DNA from: Mytilus galloprovincialis
Taxonomy: Eukaryota > Mollusca > Bivalvia > Mytilida > Mytilidae
NCBI RefSeq assembly: GCF_965363235.1
Contig: NC_134839.1
Coordinates: 58,433,560-58,497,559 of the forward strand
Reading direction: 5' to 3'
Length of the DNA stretch: 64,000 nt
Both the position numbers and the translations under genes were made by a program. Under the pieces are notes generated by a model. That model saw only the letters and a program-made list of their open reading frames with translations. It ran no database searches and was not told where the DNA came from. Shown here one piece after another: positions 47,416 through 59,711 of this stretch (position 1 is the stretch's first letter; each line of letters begins with the position of its first letter).

Positions 47416-49864
47416 AAATGTCATGCTTCATTGTAAATAAAGCGGATACAGCCTATGCAGAACTTACAACTCGTGGTACTGACTACAACTTTGATGACAG
47501 GAGTGGTAAATCTCGCATAATAATGCAATTAGTTTGTAACGATAATTTTCATTGGACGTTGACAAATATTTTGAGGAGTTAGATACCACGTTCTAACAGT
47601 CCGTAACTAAGAAAGCCACCATTTTGAATTCCGATTTTTTTGGGGGGTATGAAATTTATCAAAAAGTAACAAGAGAGTCACATTTTGAGCCTCAAAATTT
47701 TCTAATTGTCTATATTGAACCATTCTGAAGCGTACGAAAATTAAAAAAATGCATGCAGTATTCATGTTTGACATCCAGAGTATACATATGACGTCACATT
47801 GTTTAGATGCTAAAGACGATGCAACAGTTTCGCGGACTTTTTCATTTATGCAAATTTTAAGCCAAAATATTTATTAAGTGACATTTATTTTAATATGTGG
47901 CATTAGAATGGAGATAAGTGTATCGTATTTTAAGCTTGGCCTTCGTAAAACTTGATTTTACTGTTGTAAATATCTGTTTACCTATCTCCTCTCCGCGTCG
48001 CTAGGTAAACCCAATTACCTACCGTAAAATATACGTTTTACGAAGGCCAAGCTTAAAATATAATACAGTTACTCCTAATTAGTCATGTTTAAATTATGTT
48101 CCATATAAATTCATCATAGATACCAGGATTAAAACTTTATATTAACGCCAGACGCGTGTTTCGTCTACATAAGACTCATCAGTGACGCTCGAATAGAAAA
48201 ATGTTTAAAAGGCCAAATAAAGTACGAAGTTGATGAGCATTGAGGATCAAAAATTCCTAAAAGTTTTACCAAATACAGCTAAGGTATTCCATTCCTGAGG
48301 TTGAAAAGCCTTAGTTTTTCAAAAATTCAAAGTTTTGTTAACAGTTATCGATGATAACTCAAGTCAACACAGAAGTGCTGACTACTGGGCTGGTGATACC
48401 CTCGGGGAAATAAATCTCCACCAGCAGTGGCATCGACCCAGTGGTTGCAAATTAACTCATCATAGATACCAGGATTAAAATTTTATATTTACGCCAGACG
48501 CGCGTTTCGTCTACATAATTTTAAAGTTTTTAGCGCGTTGAGAGTTCAAATCATGTTAACGCTTATATATAATATGTAGAACCTTTCTAACTTTAAGTGT
48601 CGCGATAAATAACTAAGGTTTTAGGTTTTTTTTCGATTAAAAAAGACCATTCTATTTAAACAATGAACATCGGTAAACTATACTGGTAGAAAGTTTTATC
48701 ATTGACACACCTGCAAGACTAGTCATACACATGAATAGATTCGATGCAGAGATGGGGGTATATATCAATAAGAAAGTAACCAAACGAAATAAATATATAT
48801 AAGTATGCAAACAGATCATCAGAGAGAGAAGTGTCTATATATACTTAAAGCTGCAAGCCTAGAAATGTTGGGGTAAAAATGTAACAGACACCATCAAAAG
48901 TCTGTCAGCAGTACGAATTTTCTGAAAGATAAACACATTCAAATTTAAAGAGTTTTCTGAATCAATACAGACACATTGTACACGTTATAAAAAGTAAAGC
49001 AAGGGAATAGTCATTTTTTATTGGAATTAAATAAATCTTTAATATTGGTCACTACATTAAAAGGTTACAAAAATATTTTCAGGAACATGGAATATATGGA
49101 ATGCCTCATTGTTCTTAGATGGAGCTGAATACCTAGCAATGAAACGTTATAACTTCATGTATTTTAACAGCCTGAAATCTTCACATGTTTCAAGTGTTAT
49201 TATAAAGGAAGTCATGAAATTACATCCATCGTTGCATAATTACACACTCAAGTCTGATGTGGAATTCCGAATAACCACAGAGTTGGGAGAGCTGGGACAA
49301 ACGTCAGCTCCTCTCATAACAAAACTATTTGATGCCAAATCAGGACAACTTTTGGTGGAAAGGTTCGTGAAACTGGTTTTTATCGATAATGAGACCAGAC
49401 GGCCGGTCAACAATCCTGAATGGTTTTTGAATAAGCACTCCCATGTACAAGGGATACCGCCGGAATTGTCCAAAATGCCATTGCCAGAACAACCAATGGA
49501 AGTTTACGAATACAGGACGGTTGTACGATACAGCGATCTTGACTCAAATTATCATGCAAACTATTCTCTTTACGTTAAATCGTGTATGGACTGTGTAACA
49601 ACAGCAAGCATAGACAAGAAACTGGTTCATTTCAGTGGTGATATTTGCTGCTACCCAGTAACATTTTTAAGCGTTGATTTTCTAGGGGAATGTTTTGTTG
49701 GAGATCAAATACTTATAGCGATGTGGCAACACTCAGAAAAACTTAACGAATTTATGTTCTTTATTTATAAAGATGCAGATAAGAAAAAGTTAACCTATGT
49801 TTTATGTCAGTTCGGATTAGAAAAGATGTTCAGCAAAAGTATGCCTGCTGTCTCTAAAATGTGA
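47416..49864 (+). CDS. HotDog-fold acyl-thioesterase-like protein (3' part of gene)
   Basis: The main exon is 49083-49864, ending in TGA. Its roughly 260 residues look like two HotDog (4HBT-type) units: the first ends FDAKSGQLLVERFVKLVFID, and the second contains YRTVVRYSDLDSNYHANY (from 49511), where the D-x-N-x-H-x-N pattern is typical of acyl-CoA/ACP thioesterases. A probable upstream exon at 47416-47505 has a strong pyrimidine-rich acceptor and a GT donor, and it ends one base into a codon. Exon 49083 needs exactly one preceding base, giving ...DDRSGTWNIWN. The 5' start was not found. The likely role is hydrolysis of acyl thioesters; substrate unknown. An interrupted relative lies at 41889. 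The first exon is the less certain part. Confidence 0.6.
47926..48060. mobile_element. 135-bp palindromic MITE
   Basis: Perfect 26-bp inverted arms at 47926-47951 and 48035-48060 (core AAGCTTGGCCTTCGTAAAAC). Inside, 'ctgtttaccta' and 'taggtaaac' form a second, shorter inverted pair. No coding capacity. The target duplication was not resolved. Confidence 0.8.
48106..48535 (+). repeat. Dispersed repeat family G with duplicated ends
   Basis: 'catagataccaggattaaaa' to 'cgtttcgtctacataa' occurs twice (about 48113-48172 and 48464-48520) as direct repeats flanking a 290-base body. The body includes 'gctgactactgggctggtga' and 'cagtggcatcgacccagtgg'. Direct terminal repeats around a non-coding body resemble a small LTR-like (TRIM) unit, but this is inference. 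Confidence 0.65.
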
Positions 49865-50361
49865 AAAAAATAAACGGATACTAAGGAATTTAAATACTTT
49901 GACTTCTGATACATTCATTTCTTAATTTGACGTATAATGATATTCGCATACGCTAAGACTCGGTAATTCGGTATTTATACATACATATCTGGATTTCGCG
50001 ACTTTTCTCTTTTGGAGAAAATTCACTGATCAGATCGACACGTATTCATGATATGGTTTTTTTTTAATTTGTAGATTTCCTACCATTATTCGGAGATTCA
50101 GAGACCATGATTTACATGACCAGAATTGTCACAATTTATTTACATTAAACTGATCAGTACAATTTATCACTCTTGATTGCTTTTTGATTTATTTACGTAT
50201 GATTAATTAATTAAGACAATCTTTATGTTCATATGAATATAGCAAAAGAAGAAAAAAATATTACGCGTTTCTGTACTTATAGATCCCGTCATTGTGTAAT
50301 GGTTAAATTTACATTCCTTTCTTACATTTTTGCTAGTTTGCTTTGTATTTATGCCTCTTTG

Positions 50362-50583
50362 AGGCCCCTCATGGGGGGTCCTAGTAATCACATAATCACC
50401 ATTTTTTTGCCAATATAATCACATAATCATTAAATATTTGCTTATCTTTAGTAATCAAATAATCATAAACTAAAAATACAGTCCTAGGTAATCAAATAAT
50501 CATGAAATATTTGGCTTAATAATCAAATAATCATTAAAAAAACGGCGAAGTAATCACATAATCAAAAACCCCATGAGGGCCCT
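50362..50583. mobile_element. 222-bp hAT-type MITE with internal 'taatcanataatca' repeats
   Basis: 15-bp TIRs AGGCCCCTCATGGGG and (opposite strand) AGGGCCCTCATGGGG, 14 of 15 matching. CCTCTTTG is duplicated on both sides (50354-50361 and 50584-50591). An 8-bp duplication fits hAT. The interior contains about six copies of 'taatcanataatca' at irregular spacing. It is inserted in a family E repeat, whose sequence resumes at 50592. Confidence 0.85.
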
Positions 50584-50591
50584 CCTCTTTG

Positions 50592-50935
50592 AGCTTCTTT
50601 GTTACGTATTTCTTTGTTTCTATAGTGATTAAGATTACAACACATGACTTCTGTTCCCCTAATTTAGATATTTTTAACCTGTTGTATCTGTTTGTTTTGT
50701 TCATACATCGTTGTCAATATTATGGAATTGTTTGCGACTGTCATACAAGTGAAAGGTTTAGATAGCTGTAAAACCAGATAAAATCCATAATTTTCCAGAT
50801 AAGAAAATGTCTCTACCAAGTCAGGAATATGACAGTTGTTATTCGTTCGTTTGATGTGTTTGAGCTTTTGATTTCGCCATTTGATTGGAAACTTTCGGTT
50901 TTGAATTTTCCTCGGAGTCAGTATTTTTGTGAACT
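50592..50935 (+). repeat. Dispersed repeat family E, copy 2
   Basis: Collinear with 46790-47120. The 5' part lies left of the MITE at about 50320-50361. Confidence 0.8.
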
Positions 50936-50999
50936 TACTTTTTAGTTATGAATAGTGCTCATTGAAACACAAATCAATACTGGAATCGTCAAATATCAG

Positions 51000-52700
51000 C
51001 CGCGAGCCACAATGTCTAAACCTGTTTGGTAAATGAGCTCTTGTCCTATACATAACTTTACTTTTCCTCATACATTGTGACGTGGCTGAAAAGTTCTTGC
51101 ACACTTCTGAATACAGAACATGGGAAGTAAAAAGCGACGGAACAAGATGATAAAGGCGTATGATTATATTTATATTATAATAATTTCTTAAGTTATGTCC
51201 CTTTATTTCGAAAATGAGAAGGAGAATGAAAGATAAGGTTACAAGTATTAACCTTTAAAAAAGGGCTAGTCGTCTCTTAGCTGATGAAACTGGAAAGTGC
51301 TCTCGCTTTGTAGATTAATTCATTTACTAGAATAGCCATGTGCATCAATCAACAAATTTTACCACACACGTGAGGTCACACGTTATGAAGTAGTATATAT
51401 TATCGTTTAACGTTGTTGTTTACGAAACTCCAGAAGATTCGGCTATTTATAGATAAAAGTTACCTGTGTACCAATTTCATGAATATGCATGATTACCAAG
51501 CAAAATCTAATTGCTAAAATAAAGAGGACAAATCCGATACTCAACGGGATTGAAGGACATTTACTAGGTTTGAATTGTCCTAACCAATCAATAAACTTTG
51601 ATTATTCACGTCTCGTTATATCTTCCAATCAGGTAGTAAGAAGCATTCACGCACTGACTGTCCATCGTTCAATTCTTAATATCGTAGGAGAAGACGACGT
51701 TAACAAGAGCGCTATTATTCGTAATGCATTTTCCATAGGGTACCACTAGTGTTCCGTTTTTTTTTTCTCGAAGACTAAACAAACTAGGGAAAAACAGGTA
51801 GCAGTTCATGTTATATATATGGAAGTGTTTAACGACCCTGACTGGCTATACAGCCCTCGCACGGTCGGCTCGGTGCAGGAAGGCGTTTGTTGAGCTTTAA
51901 CATATTTTATGCCGTGGGTCAGGAACAAGTAGTAGAGGACGCCATATGTAGGCCGCCATCTAGGTTTTGGTGAGTCGATTTTCTTTTGTTGACTATTTTT
52001 GTTGTTTATTTCTTCACTAACGGCTGCTTTCAGGGCCAGTTTGGTCAGTTTGGCAGCCCGCTAACCTCGATGATGGAGTACTGGTAGATGAGTCGTGGAC
52101 GTAGTTCTAAAGATGACAGGAAGCGTTATCAGGACCAAAGCCGTGAGGCAGTGAAATGAAGGTCATTCACCCAACACCTAGGATACAACCCTCGGACGTT
52201 AATCGGCATAACACTCCCCATGATACAATGGTTTTGGAGTTCATGTTAACGAGGGAGACGGCCCAACCATTACGTTTACTGTACGGCGTTGGATTGGTTA
52301 CTGTCATCTAAAGTAGTAAGTCGTTGATCATCTGATGAGTTCATGTTACTAGAAATGCCAGTGTTGCATTACAACCAAAAAAAAATATATATGGGTCATG
52401 CGGCTCAAATTGACTTAAAATGAATATGATTTTCGGCAATTTTTTAAACCTAATTAAATAAGCTTTCGATTAAATGTAATTCCAATTCTGTATCAACCAA
52501 TCAGAAGCCGTATAGCATTCTATTCTGAGTACCATCTTAAAATGTAAACAAATAATTGCGCTCTTGTAACCATAAGAGTCTAGATTTCAAAGATATACTG
52601 GAATTATCGTATAATAAAGAAACAACATTTTTATTGCTGCTATTCGTCATAATTATGTTCGCGGCAGTTAAGTTGTTAATAGCTTTGTTCATGATGACTC
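51000..52700. other. No gene recognised; includes a GC-richer segment
   Basis: A frame at 51489-51749 (86 codons) has no recognisable similarity or splice context. 51820-52330 is clearly richer in GC than its surroundings and reads like the non-coding or decayed part of a mobile element, without identifiable motifs. A T-tract of 24 or more bases lies at 52709-52735. Confidence 0.4.
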
Positions 52701-52796
52701 AATAACGCTTTTTTTTTTTTTTTTTTTTTTTTGTTAAAATTTCAAATTTAAATTACTTGATGCAAAATTTCCTCTTAAAAGAGTTACCAAAGAATT

Positions 52797-52917
52797 GCTT
52801 TTATATGATTTATTCTTCAGGGAATGGCTTTTATATTATTTATTCTTCGGAGAATGGCTTTTATATTATTTATTCTTCAGATAATGGCTTTTATATTATT
52901 TATTCTTCAGGGAATGG
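52797..52917 (+). repeat. Four 30-bp tandem repeats
   Basis: Unit 'ggcttttatattatttattc' plus 'ttcagggaat' variants, four copies. Because 30 is a multiple of three, the frame through it reads NGFYIIYSSG repeats, but no gene context supports translation. Confidence 0.9.
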
Positions 52918-53357
52918 AGGTGAACATATTTTATCTATCTGTTGAAGATTTGGATCGAGCGAATCGGAAGAATTATAAATCTTCTGTATTTATTGAAAAC
53001 ACACTTTTATAAAAAATATAAAGAAAGTAACAATACCAGAAACTTATGGATTCCGAAACTTCTAACACATACAACAAAGGCGAACTTGAAAGCAAAACCC
53101 GTATTATCACCAACACCGTATGAGACGTCACAGTAACCTATGATATGCTAAATTGTGAATTTTTAAAGATCTTAGTCGATACACATGTACTAAAATCACA
53201 AAATTGACACAATAAATTGAACCTTCTCTATATATAAATGGGTTGTCCCTTCGCAGTAGCGTTATATGTCATACTCTTGTCGATATTCGGACTCGTGTGT
53301 CAAATCATGTGGAAGAGCAACCGACTACCCGATATATATAAGCAGTGTTGCCTTAGA

Positions 53358-54835
53358 GGGTAGAGAAGGTTTTTTTTTTCTCATATAACAATCGTGTACT
53401 TTTGGACGATAGAATTGAATAAAGTAAAAATCACAAAAATACTGAACCCCAAGGAAAATACAAAATTGAAAGTCCCTTATCAAATATAAAAATCAAAAGC
53501 TCAAACACATCAATCGAAAGGACACATGGTATAGCATGGTGACATGAAGCTATATCACAAATTTCAGGAAGGTCTGATTTTATTATGCCTTATAAAAATG
53601 CGACGAAAATTTTATGGGACAAAAGGATAGACGGATGTACGGACAAACAGGGGCAAAACAGAACATCCCTTCCTTAGAGCGGGAATATAACAAAGATAGT
53701 TACACGATCATGTGACAGAGATTTGATTAAGATTCATAGACATGGAAACGGAATAAAGTGTAGAATAAAAGTCGTTTAATGGTAACCTGATTTTTGTCTT
53801 TCTTTATTTGCGATATTTACCCTCCTTTTGTGTGAATGTGTGTGTTAAAGGGCGGGGGTGGGGTGGATAGAATGCTTTTTTGTTTTGAGAAACAGATAAT
53901 TTGGAATGATTTTTTCGGAATTAAAGTGATAAAGAAATGTTGCGTTTACTAGGAAAAGAGCAATGTTACGTTACTCTATTTAGTGGCTATAATTGAATTT
54001 AACGGCATTAAAGCGACTCCCGAAGAAGCGATATAACTCATTTAAGTAAGGACTTGCCGTACATTTTATATACTTATAAAACACAATTCTTATTATGGAC
54101 GACAGAAAATTTGTATTTGCCGTTTCTCCGCAAACTAAACGGCATTTAGGAGTAAGAGCAAAGACTAGTTGGGCCAGAGTTCAAACAATAAAAGATTTAA
54201 TAACACTGTTCACGGAGTTAAACGACAAATGAATTACAGGCTCGCTAATTAGGATCAATTAGTACACATCGAACGTAGTTTTAATTAGGATCTGCTTATA
54301 TACTTTTTTCACATTTGAGATATGCATATCCCGTGTAATTTTGCTACCCATAGAGCCTTCAAAGGTAAACTCATTCGAACTCTTTTCTGAAGAAAAGTGT
54401 AAATGAAAAGTAGAAGATTTGATTATAGATGTGTCGAGGGTAGTGAAACTAAAAAGAATTTGAGTTGATTTGTTTACGCTTATAAAATTAAGGAGATGTG
54501 GTATGTATGATTGCTATTAAGACAACTTTCCATGCACCAAAGTTAAAACGAAGTGGATGTAAGCAATTTTTGGCAAACGTACGGCGTTCAAGTTTTTTTT
54601 TCTATGAAAGAACTATATATGCAACTCTAAATGTTACTGGTCGTACTTTCTTCTACAATTTAACTCTTATATGAAGCTCACGCTGCTTTCTTCTGCCATT
54701 TACTTTTGATATCGCTTCTGTTGAAATAAAATATTTTCTGATAGAGGCTTTAGCTAGGTTAGTGACTTTTTTTCTCAAAACTATTATCATATAGAAGATA
54801 GGTAGAAAGTATGTTGTGTGTATTTTTGATAAGAA
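53358..54835 (+). promoter_or_regulatory. Duplicate copy 2: immediate upstream region of the RING gene
   Basis: Continuous homologue of the split copy 1. It ends 77 bases before the ATG at 54912, so it must include the promoter and probably the 5' leader of that gene. It contains an inverted 'gacggatgtacgg' repeat (53620-53650) and blocks such as 'gatatgcatatcccgtg'. No obvious TATA box was placed. High identity to copy 1 suggests a recent duplication. Confidence 0.6.
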
Positions 54836-54911
54836 TTTAAATTTTGTTATCTATGTGTGTCATCGCGATTGAAAGGAGGACAGCCCAGTGTTTTGATCCC
54901 AATGCTGTGAT

Positions 54912-57900
54912 ATGGTTATGAAGTACAAAGCGTGTTGTGATATATTAGTTGCACTAGGGCTAATAGTATCTTTGATTGTTTTAATTATGTGTACATGTAT
55001 GATTGCGAAGATACGGTAAGCTTGAATTTATTATATTACAAGAGAATTGAGACACATTTATAGAATGAACATAAATAATGCCGTTAGTTTTCTCGTTTGA
55101 AGTGTTTAACATTGTCATTTTGGGGCCTTTCATAACTGACTATGCGGTATGGGCTTTGCTCATTGTTGAAGGCCGTACGGTGATGTATAGTTGTTAATTT
55201 CTGTGTCATTTTGGTCTCTTGTGGAGAGTTGTCTCATTGGCAATTATACCACATCTTCTATTTTTATATTTATGAAGCGTAAATGTATAATTAACAAATT
55301 ATTTTAATTTAGGGACCAATCATATATTTTTGGTTCCTCCATTCAACCTGACATACAGGACAACCTGTCGTTTTATGTAATATTGGCCATTAATATTGTT
55401 AAATGATTGGTCATGCTAATATGCGTACATCTTTTATATCTGATATAACGGAACATGTTTATTTAAGATTTAAATCTTTGAACCAATACCTTGTTGACCA
55501 TCAATAATCTGTTGTCTAAACTATTTATCTCTGTTTATGTTATATCACACCATATCAATTTGCAGTGAAAAATAAAGGTAAATAAAGAGGTAAAAAATAT
55601 TTTTATTCCTTCTTTTTTTCCTTTTTTTTTTTTTAAATCTGTCAGATCACTTTGTATACCATTTAAAAAACACAGTATTTACATCATTATAGGTTCATTA
55701 GTGAAAGTTAACATTTTGACTATTTTATATACATGTATGTTTTACCTATATAAATAGTTTCTGATTTCTAATTGCAAATATTTGCTGTCAATCTTTGCCA
55801 TCAACATTAGTATTATCAAGATTACATTCAAATTGAATAATTGTTCAATAAGAATTGAGTATATATATAGCTGAAATCCTTTATCCACTGTGACTTTTTA
55901 GAGCGATTCCAAAGGCCTAAAGGGCAGGTTAGTGGTTCTCTTCACTTGGCGCACGTCGTCCGTTAACTTTCACAAAAATCTTCTCATCTGAAACTTCTAA
56001 TCAAAATTAACCCAAACTTGGTCACACATTTCAATGGGGTATCTATTTTGAAAAATGTGTCCGACGATCCCGCCTGTCAACCAAGATTACCGGCATGACT
56101 AAACATAGAAAATAGGGGTAAAATATAAGTTTTGTCTTTTTTCTTAAAAAGCGCCACAACAGAAAATATGACAAGGGCAGACATGTTTGAAATGTTGAGA
56201 TCTGTCTGCTGTCTACGTCACTTCTAATAGGTATAGTCCATTAATGTCAAATTATATAGATTTTTTACACCTTTGTCGATTATTTAAAAAAAAACAACTA
56301 TAAAAGATACAGACACATTTTTATTACGAAAAATTATTATGAAGACAATTACGACTCTAACAATCATGTTCTTTATTTCAGAAATAAAAATGAGGAATAC
56401 ACAATAGAGTATATAGTTAAAGTTTCCATTGGACTTGGCACTGGATGCCTATTTTTTGGATTATCTGTCATCTATTTCTATATGCAATATCAGGTAAGAA
56501 CATAAACAGACCAATGCTCATCACAAACTCAATGTAAAATGTGGTTTGTTTGTTTGTTTTTATTTATTTATTTTTGTCATTTATAATGTCTAAATTTACA
56601 CTTTCCCGAAACACTAATTATTGACTGATGTTTTCTTTGTGAATACTATGCGTCTAAAATACACCAACAAAAGTTTTCGTCTCGATGGAGTGGGTGACGG
56701 ATCACTTAGACAGGAAAAATGTAGGATATAAAAAAGATGTAGTATGATTGCCAATGAGACAACTATCCACAAAAGACCAATATGAAACAGACATTAACAA
56801 CTATAGGTCACCGTACGGCCTTCAACAATGAGCAAAGTCCATACCGCATAGTCAGCTTTAAAAGGCCCCGATAAGACGATGTAAAACAATTCAAACGAGA
56901 AAACTAACGGCCTTATTTATGTAAAAAAAAATGAACGAAAAACAAATATGTAACACATAAACAAACGACAGCCACTGAATTACAGGCTCCTGACTTGGGA
57001 CTGGCACATACAAAAATAATATGGCGGGGTTAAACATGTTAGCGGGATCCCAACCCTCCCCCTCCTAACCTGGGACAGTGTTATAACAGTACAACATAAG
57101 AACGAACTATAAAAATCAGTTGAAAAAGGCTAACTCATCAGATGGACAAAAATACAAGTGGATGTCTGTTTAATTTCAAGGATGTCTGTTTAATTTCTCA
57201 TTGCATTGTGCACATTGTACGGACAAATGATATTCACATGGCGATTGCAAGATTAATCACGTTGAGAACCTCGATGCTTGTTTTTCTATAATGGAACGAA
57301 TGAAATAGGTCAGGTCAAAATTAAAGGACCCTGTTTTGTCTAAATTTATATAAAGAAACACCCGGTTTTATAAAAAAAATAATTCTGCGTTCAGCTATTA
57401 AACCTTGCAACTTCTTTGAATATATCTTACTTTCCGTACGTTTATAATCGAGAATTCCCTAATGACGATCATTTGTATTAAAAAAATATTTAAATTTCAA
57501 GTTTCTTTTAAGTTTTTCTTTAGCATTTTAGAGGTTGTAGTACACTCGTTAATATATCAATTTATTCCAGGATTTCCACAGAAAACAGAGAGATGATTGG
57601 GATAGCAGTAAATATAAACCTGTTGTCATACTTGGTGGTAAATATTTATTAATGGCTCATACTGAACACTTAATGACCGTAGAACAATATTATAAAAAAC
57701 TAGAGGCTCTAAAGAGCCTGTGTCGCTCACCTTGGTCAACAAAGGACACAGATGGATTCATGACAAAATTGTGTTTTGGTGATAGTGATGTGTTTTTAGA
57801 TCTTACTTTACTTAACATTCTTGCTGCTTACAATCATCTGTATCTATAATGAACTTGGCCCCAGTAGTTTCAGTGGAAAATGTTAGTGAAAATCTACAAA

Positions 57901-59711
57901 TGTTATGAAAATTGTAAAAAATTGACTATGAAGGGCAATAACTCCTTAGGGGGTCAATTGACCATTTTGGTCAAGTTGACTTATCTTTAGGTCTTACTTT
58001 GCTGTACATTATTGCTGTTTACAGTTTATCTCTATCGATTATAGTATTGAAGGTAATAACCAAAAACAGCAAAATTTCCTTAAAATAACCAATTCAGGGG
58101 CAAACCTAAAAATTGGTTATCCGATTCATCTGAAAATTCCAGGGCAAACAAATCTTTACCTGATAAACAAATTCACTTCCGGTCGGATTTGCTCTAAATG
58201 CTTTGGTTTTTGAGTTACAAGCCAAAAACTGCATTTTACCCCTATGTTCTATTTTTAGCCTTGGCGACCATCTTGGTTGGTTGGCCGAGTTACCGGACAC
58301 ATTTTTTAAACTAGATACCCCAATGATGATTATGGCTTAGTTTGGTTTAATTCGGCCTAGTAGTTTCAGAGGAGAAGATTTTTCTAAAAGATTACTAAGA
58401 TTTACGAAAAATGGTTAATAATTGACTATAAAGGGCAATAACTTCTAAGGGGGTCAACTGACCATTTTGGTCATGTTGACTTATTTGTAAATCTTACTTT
58501 GCTGAACATTATTTCTGTTTACAGTTTATCTCTTTCTATAATAATATTCAAGAAAATAACCAAAAACAGCAAAATTTCCTTCAAATTACCAATTCAGGGG
58601 CAGCAATCTAACAACGGGTTGTCCGATTCATCTGAAAATTTCAGGGCAGATAGATCTTTACCTGATAAACAATGTTACCCCATGTCAGATTTGCTCTAAA
58701 TGCTTTGGTTTTTGAGTTATAAGCCAAAAACTGCATTTTACCCCTATGTTCTATTTTTAGCCATGGCGGCCATCTTGGTTGGTTGGCGCGTCACCGGATA
58801 TATTTTTTAAACTAGATACCCCAATGGGGATTGCAGCCAAGTTTGGTTAAATTTGGCCCAGTAGTTTTGAAGGAGAAGATTTTTGTAAAAGTTAACGACG
58901 ACGGACGCCAAGTGATGAGAAAGCTCACTTGGCCCTTTGGGCCAGGTGAGCTAAAAATAAGATGGTCACCGATCTAAATGTCAAAAGCTGAAAGAACCAA
59001 ACGGATGGATGACAACTAACATATTCCCGACTTGGTACAGGCATGTTCTTATGTAGAAAATTGTAGATTAAAACTGGTTAACCTAGCTAAACCTCTCACT
59101 TGTATGCCAGTCGCGTGCGTACAATTCCATTAGAATCATATTCAAAACAGTGTGGCTGTGGCCATTGATTGACGACCTTAATTATCCCATTGACTGGGAC
59201 AGATTAGGTGAACGTTTGTCTGTAACGACCACTGCTCACTACTTATTATAGAATTTAAACTGTGGGGTAACCAAAGGTTCTTAAGGGACGACATCAAACA
59301 AGAACGACAGAAGAACGAGATAGAAATAGAAAGATAAAGATAATCATCTGATAACAGATTTCAGTTTTTTAAATAGTGACGGATACAATATCACAAACCG
59401 CATTTAGCTGGATGAAATTAGGTACTGAACATTCATAAAATAGTGAATGGAAATATGGAATGTGTCAAAGAGACAACAATCCCACCAAAAAGTAAAAGAA
59501 AACCCAGCCGAAGGCCATCAATGGGTCTTCAACACAGCCAGATAATTTCGCACCCGGAGGCGGGCTTCAGATGGCCCTTAACCTTTTTTTTACACCATAA
59601 ACATTGTTAAGATCATTTTTTTTTTCATTTGTTAAGGTTCGGACTGTGCAATATGTTTAAAGGAGAAGGACAGTAGAAGTGAGCCTGTAGTAACTTTATT
59701 TTGTAATCACG
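54912..59711 (+). CDS. Two-pass membrane protein with RING finger (3' end outside window)
   Basis: Four exons with consistent phases: 54912-55015, 56382-56493, 57571-57637, 59637-59711. All have GT donors (GTAAGC, GTAAGA, GTAAAT, GTATGT) and AG acceptors. About 120 residues are encoded: a first hydrophobic segment (about 10-32), a second (about 46-68), a basic linker, then SDCAICLKEKD ... VVTLFCNHG. Cys98, Cys101, Cys117 and His119 are the first four zinc ligands of a RING domain (C-x2-C-x15-C-x-H). The rest of the RING must lie in a later exon beyond the window. Membrane RING proteins are usually E3 ubiquitin ligases with the RING in the cytosol; the substrate cannot be guessed. The ATG follows an in-frame stop by six codons. 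A second in-frame ATG is at 54918. Confidence 0.7.
55075..55270 (-). repeat. Family B fragment in intron 1 of the RING gene
   Basis: Matches 31045-31245 in orientation and position relative to the duplicated region. In this copy it lies 60 bases after the first exon's donor. Confidence 0.85.
55915..56150 (-). repeat. Dispersed repeat family F, reverse partial copy
   Basis: The reverse complement carries the end block of the family ('cgccaagtgaagag') and the 'taccccattgaaatg' region. Intronic. Confidence 0.6.
56725..57150 (+). repeat. Dispersed repeat family B, best-preserved copy
   Basis: Runs from 'aagatgtagtatgattgcca' through 'caccgtacggccttcaac', 'aggctcctgacttgggac' and 'ggcggggttaaacatg' to 'aaggctaactcatcagatgg'. 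Intronic. The latter half is shared with family A. Confidence 0.85.
57640..58960 (+). repeat. Family F: two 500-bp tandem units plus ends
   Basis: Unit starts 'ggccccagtagtttcag' near 57857, 58356 and 58856 give a period of about 500. Each unit contains 'gggcaataactcc', 'gaccattttggtca', 'aaaaacagcaaaatttcctt' and 'ttacccctatgttctattttt'. The array ends with 'ggccctttgggccaggtgagct', and near its start has 'tgtgtcgctcacct', a possible short inverted end. Intronic in the RING gene. Confidence 0.85.
59440..59585 (+). repeat. Dispersed repeat family A, 5' part
   Basis: Same opening blocks as 5400-5530 ('gtgtcaaagagacaac', 'cgcacccggaggcgg'). Confidence 0.8.

Noticed and set aside
51489..51749. 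86-codon frame MITKQNLIAKIKR...
   Set aside because: No recognisable family and no splice or promoter support; cannot be called a gene.
52757..52945. Frame with NGFYIIYSSG repeats
   Set aside because: Result of four 30-bp DNA repeats; no transcript signals.
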